Source of the DNA: Nereida sp965655635
GTDB lineage: Bacteria; Pseudomonadota; Alphaproteobacteria; Rhodobacterales; Rhodobacteraceae
NCBI RefSeq assembly: GCF_965655635.1
Contig: NZ_CBFHHE010000008.1
Location: 26,244-90,243, forward strand
DNA: 64,000 nucleotides
Reading direction: 5' to 3'
Shown here piece by piece: positions 8,830 to 17,802 of this stretch (the first letter of the stretch is position 1; each line of letters starts with the position of its first letter). A program made the translations under genes and the position numbers. Below the pieces are notes generated by a model that made no database searches, was not told where the DNA came from, and saw nothing but the letters and a program-made list of their open reading frames with translations.

Positions 8830-8882
8830 GCTGGGGAATCTCCGAATTGGAATATGACGCATCTCATACGGCACTGCCTGTC

Positions 8883-8918
8883 AAAACGCAAAAGGACCAG
8901 TGCGCGCACCAGTCCTTT
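8883..8918 (-). terminator. Rho-independent terminator after the IalB-like gene
   Basis: On the minus strand AAAGGACTGGTGC and GCACTGGTCCTTT form a stem of about 12 pairs (two G-U) with a GC-rich apex, followed by TTTTGCGTTTT. It sits between the IalB-like gene stop (8949) and the rlmN start (8829), so rlmN probably has its own promoter or depends on read-through. Confidence 0.75.
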
Positions 8919-8948
8919 GTTTCAAAGTCCACATGGGCGATTATGGGA

Positions 8949-9470
8949 TCAGCCTGCGCAGCGCTTTGCGGCGTCATCAACTGCGGCGGTGTAGCCAGAC
9001 AAGCTGAAGGTATCTTTGGTGATCGTGCCGCGTGATGAACGGGCCGTAAGCGTCGCAGTCGCGCCGCGCTTCATGGCTGTCACGATCTTAGCGTCATCCT
9101 CGGGTGTTGCGGGCCATGCCCACTCGCCGTCAGTAAACAGATCAAATGACGCAGAACCGATCTTCATGGAAACAGTCGATCCGTTTGCGAAAGGATAACC
9201 GCCCGTGAAGGTCAGCTGGTTTTTCACAGACGCGCCGGGGCGGAAGAATGTGAACAACAAGATGTCACCACGGCGCACCGCAACGACGCGGCCATCCTTG
9301 GTGTTTACCGTTTCTTTAGGGGCCGAGACTGCCCAACATTCAGTCGGGTTGCTTTCAACAAAGACGCTCCAGTCCGTTTTGGCCGCCACTTGGTTACTCG
9401 ATTCCTGCGCAAAACTCGCTGTAACCGAAAGGGCCAGCACCGCGCATGCAGTCGTCAATTTCGAAATCAT
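8949..9470 (-). CDS. Secreted invasion-associated locus B (IalB) family protein
   Basis: A 173-residue exported protein. It opens with a clear Sec signal, MISKLTTACAVLALSVTASFA, with cleavage likely before QESSN. The mature part, with WSVFVESNPTECWAVSAP and a final KRCAG, keeps two Cys that could form a disulfide, and its spacing resembles the IalB family (named after a Bartonella protein). In marine alphaproteobacteria its role is unknown; nothing here suggests virulence. Start is secure: GGAGG lies eight bases before ATG 9470, and the frame further upstream is unlike protein. Confidence 0.8.
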   Translation of the reverse strand: MISKLTTACAVLALSVTASFAQESSNQVAAKTDWSVFVESNPTECWAVSAPKETVNTKDGRVVAVRRGDILLFTFFRPGASVKNQLTFTGGYPFANGSTVSMKIGSASFDLFTDGEWAWPATPEDDAKIVTAMKRGATATLTARSSRGTITKDTFSLSGYTAAVDDAAKRCAG

Positions 9471-9650
9471 GTTCACAGCCTCCAAGCTGTTTTGCCTGTG
9501 GATCCACCGCTGCGGCCCAGATTTTTCTTGGGTCATCGCAATTGGCGGGTTTTCAACTCGATGGTGCAACATTAGCCTGAAACCAGCCAATGGGAAAACC
9601 CCTTGTGCCCAGCATTTACGCGGAAAACCGCCCCAAAAAGGTCTTAACTG

Positions 9651-10637
9651 ATGGCTCCTCACCCCATGATCGCGCTTTGGCGCAACGATTTGCTCGAAAG
9701 CCTGCACACGGGGCATGCGGTGGTTTGCGACGAAAAAGGCGATATCGTGCAGGCATGGGGCGATCCTGATGCGGTGATATTCCCGCGTTCTTCATGCAAA
9801 ATGATCCAAGCACTTCCGCTTTTGGAAAGCGGTGCAGCGGAGCATCTGACCACTGAACAACGCGCACTTTTATGTGCCAGCCACAATGGTGCGGCCATCC
9901 ATGTGGAGCGTGTTCAGGCATGGCTATCAGAAATGGATTTGGGCGATGACGATCTGCGTTGCGGCCAACAACACCCCGCCGACAAACCAGAGGCCGCGCG
10001 CCTGATCAAAACAGATGCAAGCCCGTGCCAAGTGCACAACAATTGCTCTGGTAAACACGCGGGGTTCTTGCTGTTGAATAAACATCTACGCGGGGATGCG
10101 GATTACGAGTTGCTTGATCATCCTGTGCAGCAGGCCTGCAAAGGTGCGTTTGAAGAAGTGACGGAAGTTGCCTCCCCTACTTTTGGGATCGATGGGTGCT
10201 CTGCCCCTAACTTTGCCACCACGATGCACGGTCTTGCGCGTGGTATGGCGACATTTGCATCTGCGACCGAAGGCAATAGCCGCGGCCGCGTTATGGTCTC
10301 GCTGCGCGAAGCGATGGCTCTGCATCCCGAATTAGTCGCGGGTGAGGGTCGCGCCTGCACCGAATTGATGCGCGCCATGGGCGGCAAAGTAATGATCAAA
10401 ACGGGTGCAGAAGGCGTGTTCATCGCCATTATCCCCGAGACCAAGATGGGCATTGCAGTGAAAGCAACCTGTGGCACAACCCGCGCTGCAGAGGCGATGA
10501 TCGCGACCTTACTTATCCACCTTGGTCACCTTGATCCCGCACATCCCGCCGCGCTGCGCCGTATCGGGGGTGACATTATGAACTGGCGTGGCACCAAAAC
10601 AGGTGAGCTGCGCACAGTTGACGGGTTCCCCATTTAA
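9651..10637 (+). CDS. L-asparaginase, Rhizobium etli (Asparaginase_II) type
   Basis: Hydrolyses L-asparagine to aspartate and ammonia. This 328-residue protein belongs to the family of R. etli ReAV, unrelated to E. coli asparaginases. FPRSSCKMIQ holds the nucleophile Ser and Lys of the SxxK pair. CASHNG supplies the second Ser. NNCSGKHAG and DGCSAPNFA supply the Cys-Lys-Cys zinc site described for ReAV. No signal peptide, so probably cytosolic. ATG 9651 or the ATG at 9666 could be used. It stands alone: a 180-base gap separates it from the divergent IalB-like gene, and it is convergent with rlmH. Confidence 0.92.
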   Translation: MAPHPMIALWRNDLLESLHTGHAVVCDEKGDIVQAWGDPDAVIFPRSSCKMIQALPLLESGAAEHLTTEQRALLCASHNGAAIHVERVQAWLSEMDLGDDDLRCGQQHPADKPEAARLIKTDASPCQVHNNCSGKHAGFLLLNKHLRGDADYELLDHPVQQACKGAFEEVTEVASPTFGIDGCSAPNFATTMHGLARGMATFASATEGNSRGRVMVSLREAMALHPELVAGEGRACTELMRAMGGKVMIKTGAEGVFIAIIPETKMGIAVKATCGTTRAAEAMIATLLIHLGHLDPAHPAALRRIGGDIMNWRGTKTGELRTVDGFPI

Positions 10638-10698
10638 TAGTGGCGCTGAAAATTGATCAAAGACTGGCAAACTGACGCCGGCGCGAAAGCCCACCATG

Positions 10699-11169
10699 TC
10701 AGGCGCGGTGATAGGGGCTGCCTGCCAAAATTGATGCGGCGCGGTAAAGTTGTTCGCACAACATCACCCGTGCCAGCATATGGGGCCAAACCATCGCGCC
10801 AAAGCTAAGCTTTGCGTCAGCACTGGCGCGCATTTCGGGCAGTAACCCATCGGCACCACCGATGATAAAGGCAATGTCTTGTGCCCCTTGATCGCGCCAG
10901 CCCGATAGCTTTTCGGCAAACTGAGGCGAGCTCATCACTTTGCCGCGCTCATCCAGAACGCAGCACACGGCCCCTTTGGGCAACGCACGCGACAGCAACT
11001 CATGCTCGGTCTGTTGACCGGCACCTTTTGCATCGACTTCGGTGATGGTGATCGGTCCAAGCCCCATGTTGCGCCCTGTTTTGTCAAAGCGGTCAACATA
11101 GTCTTGGATCATGTCGCGTTCAGGGCCAGCACGCAGCCGGCCCACAACGCATAGGTGCACGCGCGTCAT
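10699..11169 (-). CDS. rlmH: 23S rRNA pseudouridine-1915 N3-methyltransferase
   Basis: SPOUT-class methyltransferase acting on pseudouridine 1915 in helix 69 of 23S rRNA. 156 residues, the usual RlmH size. The SAM knot region appears as CCVLDERGKVMSS and AFIIGGADGLLPEM, and the C-terminal LAGSPYHRA is diagnostic (normally ending HRxY or similar). It begins nine bases after the rsfS stop on the same strand, the common rsfS-rlmH pair in alphaproteobacteria, both tied to 50S maturation and silencing. Confidence 0.96.
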   Translation of the reverse strand: MTRVHLCVVGRLRAGPERDMIQDYVDRFDKTGRNMGLGPITITEVDAKGAGQQTEHELLSRALPKGAVCCVLDERGKVMSSPQFAEKLSGWRDQGAQDIAFIIGGADGLLPEMRASADAKLSFGAMVWPHMLARVMLCEQLYRAASILAGSPYHRA

Positions 11170-11178
11170 CGGGCGGTG

Positions 11179-11583
11179 CTATTCGGCGGATGGATCGTGT
11201 GTGGACGGACCTGTTGGCATGCCGCGTTCTGCTTGTTCTTCTGGGCTAAGCCACATCTTTTCAAGCTGGTAGAACTCGCGCACTTCGGGGCGGAACACAT
11301 GCACAATGATGTCACCGGTGTCGACCAACACCCAATCGCCTGCGCTTTTGCCTTCCAGCTTGGCGTTGCGACGGTGAGCGGCTTTTACGTCGGTCACAAG
11401 GTTTTGCGCGATCGCAGCAACCTGACGGCTTGAACGCCCCGAGCAGATGATCATGTAATCACCCATCTCAGACATGCCGCGCAGATCAATTTGCACAACG
11501 TCTTCGGCCTTCATGTCATCGAGGGATTTAAGGATAGTCACCAGCAGCGCATCGCTTTTGGCGGTATCGGGTTTAGTGCTCAT
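11179..11583 (-). CDS. rsfS: Ribosomal silencing factor RsfS
   Basis: Binds uL14 and blocks 30S-50S joining under starvation. The conserved core is IDLRGMSEMGDYMIICSGRS, followed by KLEGKSAGDWVLVDTGDIIV and HVFRPEVREFYQLEKMW. The start chosen, ATG 11583 (MSTKPDTAK, 134 residues), matches the family N terminus. A longer in-frame reading to 11667 exists, but its residues 1-28 are low complexity. The ATG overlaps the stop of a 20-codon upstream ORF (ATGA), so translation may be coupled to it. Operon with rlmH. Confidence 0.93.
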   Translation of the reverse strand: MSTKPDTAKSDALLVTILKSLDDMKAEDVVQIDLRGMSEMGDYMIICSGRSSRQVAAIAQNLVTDVKAAHRRNAKLEGKSAGDWVLVDTGDIIVHVFRPEVREFYQLEKMWLSPEEQAERGMPTGPSTHDPSAE

Positions 11584-11642
11584 CGGGGCACCTGCACCTG
11601 CGGCACCCGTATGGGCCGCATCTGTAGAAAGAGACAGAACAT
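11580..11642 (-). CDS. Possible 20-residue leader ORF coupled to rsfS
   Basis: On the minus strand AAGGAGG (11652-11646) is followed, three bases on, by ATG and a 20-codon ORF, MFCLFLQMRPIRVPQVQVPR. Its TGA overlaps the rsfS ATG as ATGA. The ribosome site is the best in the neighbourhood but does not serve rsfS directly. The spacing is short, so it may instead serve a CTG in the rsfS frame or be chance. No homologue is known to me; hypothetical. Confidence 0.35.
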   Translation of the reverse strand: MFCLFLQMRPIRVPQVQVPR

Positions 11643-11757
11643 TGTCCTCCTTTATACGCGTCGCCAAAGCCCCGACGCTGGGCCTGCCACCAAAGTAGCA
11701 TCGGGCCTGCTAAATCTCAATAATCAGGATGTAAACACAAACGTGACGGTCTGTCGC

Positions 11758-13182
11758 CTAGTCGAGCGCATTGGTGCTTAACTGTGACCCTTCTATCATC
11801 TTTACCTCCCTTTGCGGGAACGGAATAGAGATATCATTGGCTTTGAAGGTGTCCCACAGGGCCAAAAAGACTTGTCCGCGCACGTTTGTCAGCCCGCCTG
11901 TGGGGTCTTTGATCCAAAACCGCAGGATATAGTCAACGGACGAATCTCCAAAACCAACAATATGACAGACTGGTGCACGCGGGCTGCTAAGGACGCGGTC
12001 CACGCTTTTGGCGGCTTCAATCGCAAGGGTGCGGACGTTGTGGGGGTCATCGTGATAGGCGGTGCCAAAATAAATATCGAGACGCACATAATCATTCGAG
12101 TGAGACCAATTCACCACTTGGCCGGTGATAAGATCCTCATTTGGGATGAGGTATTCCTTGCCGTTGCGTGTCACGACGCTGACGTACCGCGCGCCAAGGC
12201 TGTTGATCCAACCAAATGTGTCGCCAAGGCTGATCACGTCGCCTGGTTTGATGGACTTATCCAGCAAGATGATCACGCCGGACACAAGGTTCGAGACCAC
12301 TTTTTGAAGCCCAAAACCAAGCCCCAAACCAATAGCACCAGACAGCACTGCCAGCCCGGTCAGATCAATTCCAACTGCCCGCATCCCAATGAAAAACGCC
12401 GCACCGTACAGGGCAACCTGCGTGGCCTTTACCACCAACACCCGCATTGAAGGCGACATTTCCTCGTTGCTGTTTACCCGCGTTGTGGTCGTTCGGGTCA
12501 GAAAGCGCGCGCCAACAAAGAGCAGCGCCAACAGGGTTAGACCCTGCAAAATCTGCCAGACGCTGATGGTGCTTTCGCCAAGGCCAATGCGCGCGCTTTC
12601 CAGCATCTGTTGGATTTCGCTATCCAGCCCGACGATGCGCAAAGTGATCCACGTCCAAGCCGCCCAATTCACCACGCGCCGCAAGAGGTTGTTGTGAATA
12701 AGCCGTGTGGCAAACGCCACGATCAGCCAAGCCGTGGCAAGGTTGGCAACAATAACCAACAGGTAATATTTTGATGGAAAGCGGTAGAGATCCTGCATGA
12801 TCGCCACAGCGCCGTAGGCAAGGGGCACAAACATGATGCCGCGCAGACGGTTCTGGATCACCAAAAACCACCTTAATTGCCACTTGGGAATACCCTGCTT
12901 GCCGCGCACCCACGCCTGCATTCTGGGTTTAATCAGCCGCCGCAATACTTCGGCAATAATCAGCAGAACAACGACAACTGCGATCTGCACAAGACTTGAG
13001 GGGCGCAGCAGCCCTTGGGCGAAAATTTCGGCTTGGCGCAAAATGCCCGTCGCGGTGTCTGTTATGACTTCGATCGTTGCGGGTTGAAACGCGTCAGGGG
13101 CGGCTGTTGCCGTCTCGGGGTCTGGGCCCCAATCGCTCCGCGTCTCACCAATATGTCCTGCCATGGGGTGAGTTTGCGCCAC
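11758..13182 (-). CDS. MscS-family mechanosensitive channel (large, multi-TM)
   Basis: A 474-residue inner-membrane channel that probably releases solutes on hypo-osmotic shock. Residues 1-50 are hydrophilic. About six membrane segments follow, and the last, pore-lining helix and beta domain carry GLGLGFGLQKVVSNLVSG, then LLDKSIKPGDVISLGDTFGWI, the MscS signature. PNEDLITGQVVNWSHSND leads into the cytoplasmic vestibule. GTG 13182 opens the frame and ATG 13164 is an alternative; neither has a strong ribosome site. A second, shorter MscS gene lies at 62560-63414. Confidence 0.93.
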   Translation of the reverse strand: MAQTHPMAGHIGETRSDWGPDPETATAAPDAFQPATIEVITDTATGILRQAEIFAQGLLRPSSLVQIAVVVVLLIIAEVLRRLIKPRMQAWVRGKQGIPKWQLRWFLVIQNRLRGIMFVPLAYGAVAIMQDLYRFPSKYYLLVIVANLATAWLIVAFATRLIHNNLLRRVVNWAAWTWITLRIVGLDSEIQQMLESARIGLGESTISVWQILQGLTLLALLFVGARFLTRTTTTRVNSNEEMSPSMRVLVVKATQVALYGAAFFIGMRAVGIDLTGLAVLSGAIGLGLGFGLQKVVSNLVSGVIILLDKSIKPGDVISLGDTFGWINSLGARYVSVVTRNGKEYLIPNEDLITGQVVNWSHSNDYVRLDIYFGTAYHDDPHNVRTLAIEAAKSVDRVLSSPRAPVCHIVGFGDSSVDYILRFWIKDPTGGLTNVRGQVFLALWDTFKANDISIPFPQREVKMIEGSQLSTNALD

Positions 13183-13244
13183 GCATACAGATATCTCAAG
13201 CCTAACTTCTTGCGAGAAGGGCCGATTCTCTGTATCTGAGCGCT

Positions 13245-13334
13245 ATGGAACAACGATACATCATGGAAGACCGAGCCCGCCTGCGCGAACGCTTTTACGG
13301 CGCGTCCATGACTGTGCTTGCGCGACTACACTAG
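13245..13334 (+). CDS. Possible 29-residue basic small ORF upstream of leuC
   Basis: Between divergent mscS and leuC there is an ORF reading MEQRYIMEDRARLRERFYGA and then SMTVLARLH. Seven or so Arg in 29 residues is striking, and its wording looks protein-like. The ribosome site is weak, and it has no run of Leu codons, so it is not a classical leucine attenuator peptide. I do not recognise it. It could be a small protein, a leader or chance. Confidence 0.3.
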   Translation: MEQRYIMEDRARLRERFYGASMTVLARLH

Positions 13335-13399
13335 GCGCTAGCCCTCAATTCTCTATCCACCTTCTATTCTTCACACATATATTACGGGAGAGGACCAAC

Positions 13400-14806
13400 A
13401 TGTCCCCCAAAACACTTTACGATAAAATCTGGGATGCCCACGTGGCCCACGAAGCCGAAGACGGCACGTGCCTTTTGTACATCGACCGCCACTTGGTGCA
13501 CGAAGTAACGTCACCCCAAGCGTTCGAAGGTCTGCGCATGACTGGCCGCACTGTGCGCGCACCAGAAAAGACAATCGCTGTTCCGGATCACAACGTGCCA
13601 ACAACGCCGGGCCGCGATGATCCTAAAAACATGACCGAAGACAGCGCCATTCAAGTGGCCGCGCTGGACAGCAACGCCAAAGAATTCGGCATTCACTACT
13701 ATCCCGTGTCTGACGTGCGCCAAGGTATCGTGCACATCGTCGGCCCCGAGCAAGGCTGGACCCTGCCGGGTATGACTGTTGTGTGCGGCGACAGCCACAC
13801 GGCCACCCACGGCGCATTTGGTGCGCTGGCCCACGGCATCGGCACATCCGAGGTTGAGCACGTTCTGGCGACACAAACGTTGATCCAGAAAAAGTCAAAG
13901 AACCTTAAGGTTGAGATCACAGGCAAACTGCGCCCAGGCGTAACTGCAAAAGACATCACCCTGACTGTTATCGGCAAAACCGGTACGGCAGGTGGTACTG
14001 GCTACGTGATTGAGTATTGCGGCGAAGCGATCCGCGATCTGTCTATGGAAGGCCGCATGACGGTTTGCAACATGGCCATCGAAGGTGGTGCCCGTGCGGG
14101 TATCATCGCCCCTGATGAGAAAACATTCGATTACTGCAAAGGTCGCCCCAACGCGCCAACAGGCGCTGATTGGGATGCTGCAGTTGCGTGGTGGAAAACG
14201 CTCTATTCCGACGATGACGCGCATTGGGACATGGTTGTGACCATCGCAGCAGAAGACATCGCACCGGTCGTCACATGGGGCACATCCCCCGAAGATGTGC
14301 TGCCAATCACCGCAGATGTTCCAGCGGCGGCTGATTTCCAAGGCGGCAAAGTCGACGCAGCGCAACGCTCGCTTGATTACATGGGCCTGACCTCAGGAAC
14401 ACCGCTGACTGACGTTGAGATTGACACAGTCTTCATCGGGTCATGCACCAACGGCCGTATCGAAGATTTGCGCGCAGCGGCGGAAATCCTCAAAGGCAAA
14501 AAGATCAAAGACGGTATGCGCGCAATGGTCGTACCCGGTTCCGGCCTTGTGCGCGCACAAGCCGAAGAAGAAGGCCTTGCGGACATCTTCAAGGAAGCCG
14601 GTTTCGAATGGCGCCTTGCGGGCTGTTCTATGTGCCTTGCGATGAACCCCGACCAACTCGCCCCCGGCGAGCGCTGTGCGGCAACGTCCAATCGTAACTT
14701 CGAAGGCCGTCAGGGCCGCGGTGGTCGTACGCACTTGATGTCACCTGCCATGGCGGCGGCGGCTGCTGTAACCGGCAAGCTTACTGACATTCGGGATTTT
14801 AGCTAA
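13400..14806 (+). CDS. leuC: 3-isopropylmalate dehydratase large subunit
   Basis: With LeuD, isomerises 2- to 3-isopropylmalate in leucine synthesis. An aconitase-type 4Fe-4S enzyme: the cluster Cys lie in IGSCTNGRIEDL and GCSMCLAMNPD. CGDSHTATHGAFGALAHG and the final SNRNFEGRQGRGGRTHLMSP are aconitase-superfamily signatures. 468 residues, normal length. GGGAGAGG precedes ATG 13400. First gene of a leuCD operon; leuB lies 3 kb downstream after two broken genes. Confidence 0.98.
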   Translation: MSPKTLYDKIWDAHVAHEAEDGTCLLYIDRHLVHEVTSPQAFEGLRMTGRTVRAPEKTIAVPDHNVPTTPGRDDPKNMTEDSAIQVAALDSNAKEFGIHYYPVSDVRQGIVHIVGPEQGWTLPGMTVVCGDSHTATHGAFGALAHGIGTSEVEHVLATQTLIQKKSKNLKVEITGKLRPGVTAKDITLTVIGKTGTAGGTGYVIEYCGEAIRDLSMEGRMTVCNMAIEGGARAGIIAPDEKTFDYCKGRPNAPTGADWDAAVAWWKTLYSDDDAHWDMVVTIAAEDIAPVVTWGTSPEDVLPITADVPAAADFQGGKVDAAQRSLDYMGLTSGTPLTDVEIDTVFIGSCTNGRIEDLRAAAEILKGKKIKDGMRAMVVPGSGLVRAQAEEEGLADIFKEAGFEWRLAGCSMCLAMNPDQLAPGERCAATSNRNFEGRQGRGGRTHLMSPAMAAAAAVTGKLTDIRDFS

Positions 14807-14881
14807 GTCTTTTGCCTGCTGCACGCCGCAAAATGCGCAGCAGCGGGCCACATAAATTTCTGTCTCACGAAGGAGACCATT

Positions 14882-15487
14882 ATGGATAAATTCGAAACCC
14901 TTACTGGGATCGCCGCGCCGCTTCCTTTGATCAATATCGACACTGATATGATCATCCCAAAGCAATTTTTGAAAACCATCAAACGTTCGGGCCTAGGTGT
15001 GAACCTGTTCGACGAAATGCGTTATGATGACGACGGCGCGGAAATTCCTACGTTCGTTCTGAACCAAGACGCCTACCGCAACGCCGAGATTTTGGTCGCT
15101 GGCGATAACTTTGGCTGCGGCTCTTCGCGCGAGCACGCGCCGTGGGCGCTGAAAGACTTCGGCGTGAAGTCTGTCATCTCAACCAGCTTTGCAGACATCT
15201 TTTTCAACAACTGCTTCAAGAACGGCATTCTGCCGATCGTGCTGCCCCAAGAGGCCGTTGATGTGTTGATGAAAGACGCGGAGAAAGGCTCGAACGCGCG
15301 CATGATCATCGATCTGGAAGCGCAAACCGTCACGTCGTCCGACGGCGAAGCGTTCTCTTTCGAAGTTGATGCGTTCAAAAAGCACTGCCTGATGAACGGT
15401 CTTGATGACATTGGCTTGACCATGGAAAAGGCCGCCTCCATCGACACATTCGAGGCCGAGCTGTCCAAAAGCCGTCCTTGGGTCTAA
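14882..15487 (+). CDS. leuD: 3-isopropylmalate dehydratase small subunit
   Basis: Swivelling small subunit partner of LeuC. INIDTDMIIPKQFLKT is the N-terminal signature, and the substrate-binding loop is NFGCGSSREHAPWAL. 201 residues, normal. AAGGAGA lies six bases before ATG. The 75-base leuC-leuD gap contains a GC-rich hairpin (CTGCTGC...GCAGCAG, about 14817-14843) that may tune the leuC:leuD ratio. A strong terminator follows the gene, so leuB is probably transcribed separately or by read-through. Confidence 0.98.
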   Translation: MDKFETLTGIAAPLPLINIDTDMIIPKQFLKTIKRSGLGVNLFDEMRYDDDGAEIPTFVLNQDAYRNAEILVAGDNFGCGSSREHAPWALKDFGVKSVISTSFADIFFNNCFKNGILPIVLPQEAVDVLMKDAEKGSNARMIIDLEAQTVTSSDGEAFSFEVDAFKKHCLMNGLDDIGLTMEKAASIDTFEAELSKSRPWV

Positions 15488-15510
15488 CGCCCTTAGGCTT
15501 TCAGATTATG

Positions 15511-15543
15511 CGCCCATCCAGTGGTTTCTGGGTGGGCGTTTTT
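15511..15543 (+). terminator. Rho-independent terminator after leuD
   Basis: CGCCCATCCAG (15511-15521) pairs with CTGGGTGGGCG (15528-15538): 11 pairs with one G-U, a six-base loop, then TTTTT. Strong by eye. The remaining bases up to about 15875 are AT-richer and hold no gene I can support. Confidence 0.9.
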
Positions 15544-15875
15544 CGTTTTGGGCCGCGGGTTTGGGCAAGTTTGCGTAAATAGCTGACTGTTGCTGTTCAT
15601 CTTGGCTTAACGGACTTGTGCCTTCATTTTTGCCTCTCGCAACATCTTGTGCCTTGTTTTTTGGGATTTCCAAACGTGGTGCAAACCCGCACTACTTCCT
15701 CCCTAAAGTAGTATCAAAATCAGACATCACAGATGCAAAACAGTTGTTTGGATTTTTGAATATGGGCATATCTTGATCATTAACTAGACGCCCATGCGCA
15801 GGTTTTCGCGCAAAAGGGTGCGTAAATAAGCGTGTGTATACCTGGTTTATGCATAACGAGTTTGAGGTTTTGGTG

Positions 15876-16720
15876 ATGTTTTCCCGTTTTGCTGGCGCAG
15901 CTATTCGCGCCTTTTGTGTCATCCTGCTTATCGCGTTGCCGTCAGTGATGTTGCCCACAACCATCGCTGGTGGGTCGGAAATTGTATCCTTCATCGCCAT
16001 CGCTGCGGCCATTCTGACGTTCATCGAATATAAATCGGACTATCCCTCGCTTATTGAGTTCCGCTTTGCACCGCCCTTTAATCGGATTCGTTTCGGTTCT
16101 CTATTTTTCACCGTTTTGGTTCTGTCGATTATTTGTAGTGGGAAGTACGACGCCACGCCCGTAACCGAATTTACCGCCGCCATCGGCCAGCTGATTGGCG
16201 CATCGATTGATTTTCCGTTCTCGCCCGTGCGTCTGGTGGTGGGCATGCTTCCTGCGGACAGCCCCGCCGAGATTGTCAATGCCGTGCGCACCGCCGCAGG
16301 CATCAGCTATCTGACCTCGCTGCTATCGCTTGCGGTATTTTTGGCCGCGCTTCGTTTGTCCCGTTGGCCGAGTAATTCGGGCACGTTCAACGTGTGGATC
16401 AACCTGCCTATGTTCGATCCAACCGCTGGTGGTGATGTGGTGCGCCGCCTCAACAAGGATGCGCGTTTTAACATTATGTTAAGGTTTCTGCTGCCATTCA
16501 TCATCCCTGTGGTGGTTCAGCTTTCGGCTGATTTCTTTGGCCCGATGGCAATGACCAATCCGCAGACCTTGGTATGGACGATGGCAGCGTGGGCATTTTA
16601 CCGGCATCTTTGTTTATGCGTGGCATCGCGATGAGCCGCGTGGCCCATATGATCGCCGACCAACGCCGCCGCACCTATGCCGCAGAAGTCGCCGAGGCCG
16701 ACGATTTTCTGGTGGCCTAG
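15876..16720 (+). pseudogene. Frameshifted multi-pass membrane protein of the leu locus
   Basis: Uncharacterised inner-membrane protein with about five hydrophobic segments; I cannot assign a function. The frame from ATG 15876 (MFSRFAGAAIRAFCV; GAGG nine bases upstream) runs to a stop at 16632-16634 after ...WTMAAWAF. Adding one T to the TTTT run at 16596-16599 instead continues as LPASLFMRGIAMSRVAHMIA and ADQRRRTYAAEVAEADDFLV to a stop at 16718-16720. The second reading is plainly protein-like, with a basic tail after a helix, while the first ends in a short non-membrane oddity (YRHLCLCVASR). One lost base, in a homopolymer, is therefore the likely cause. It lies between leuD and leuB, and the next gene is also broken. 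Confidence 0.75.
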
Positions 16721-16746
16721 GCTTCAGTGGCTTTGCGAAACCAATC

Positions 16747-17736
16747 TTGACGGCCCTTTGTATCTGGGTAACAGTTTGCGCGGGCTTGGCGATGTCTCAG
16801 ACCCTGCGCATTGCAACCTATCAAGCAGAACTTCAGGCCCGTGGTCCCGCGCTTTTGCTCCGCGATATCAAACGCGAAACTGATGAAGTCATGGCCCGCG
16901 TCGCGCTGATCAAACAGGCAAATCCGGATGTTTTGATCTTGCAGGGCATTGATTGGGATTATGACGCCCGCGCGCTTACCGTCCTGAACGCCCATCTTGG
17001 TTTTGATCATATGTTTACCAGCTTGCCTAACGCGGGCATGGCTACGGGGCTTGATATGGATGGCGACGGTAAGCTGGGCCAACCCCGCGACGCCTAAGGG
17101 TACGGACGGTTTGCGGGCCACGGCGGTGTTGCAGTGCTTTCAAAACGCCCCATCGCTGGGCCAGTGATCGATCTGTCTGATCTGTTATGGCGCGACTTGC
17201 CTGATGCTGATTTGCCAACTTATCCCGATGGCGCCCCTTTCCCGTCTGCGCGCGCCCAAGCGGCGCAACGGCTGTCATCTCAGGTGCATTGGATCGTGCC
17301 GTTTGATGGCTTTGTCCTAGCTACTTTTGCGGCAACGCCACCCATTTTTGATAGGGACGAAGACCGCAACGGCAAACGTAACGCAGACGAGATCCGCCTT
17401 TGGGCGCATCTATTGGATGGTCGCCTTGATACCGCCTTGGCCGAGCGTGGTGCGCCAAACGGGGCCGCAAGCATGTCTCAGTCCTTCATTCTTGCGGGCC
17501 TCTTTAATCTTGATCCAACGCAGGGCCCACTGATGGGGCAAATGTTTGCGCGCGCTGATCTGCAGGATGCAGCACCAACTGCCCACACAGCTGAATTTCG
17601 AAATGCCTACCGCTTACGGCTTAGTTATGTTCTGGCCTCGCCCGATATTACACCGCGCAGCAGCGGTGTTTTATGGCCGTCTGCCGGCATGGGGCGGCAC
17701 GGTTTGGTCTGGGCGGACGTTACCCTGAGGCCCTGA
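16747..17736 (+). pseudogene. Endonuclease/exonuclease/phosphatase-family protein interrupted by an in-frame stop
   Basis: Open frame from TTG 16747 (LTALCIWVTVCAGLAMS looks like a signal peptide) with LRIATYQAEL and ANPDVLILQGIDWDYDA, typical of the metal-dependent endonuclease/exonuclease/phosphatase fold, to TAA at 17095-17097. The same frame then continues without a gap: GYGRFAGHGGVAVLSKRPI... through PSAGMGRHGLVWADVTLRP to 17736, including the conserved GMGRHGLVWADV end with its His. A CAA or CAG codon changed to TAA fits best. Neither half is complete, so the gene is probably inactive unless the stop is read through. The true start may lie elsewhere, as no good ribosome site is visible. 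Confidence 0.75.
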
Positions 17737-17802
17737 TTTCTTGACCATTGGGGGCGAACGGGCTACCCGCTAGGCAACCAATTTTAAGAAGGACTTGTTG
17801 CA

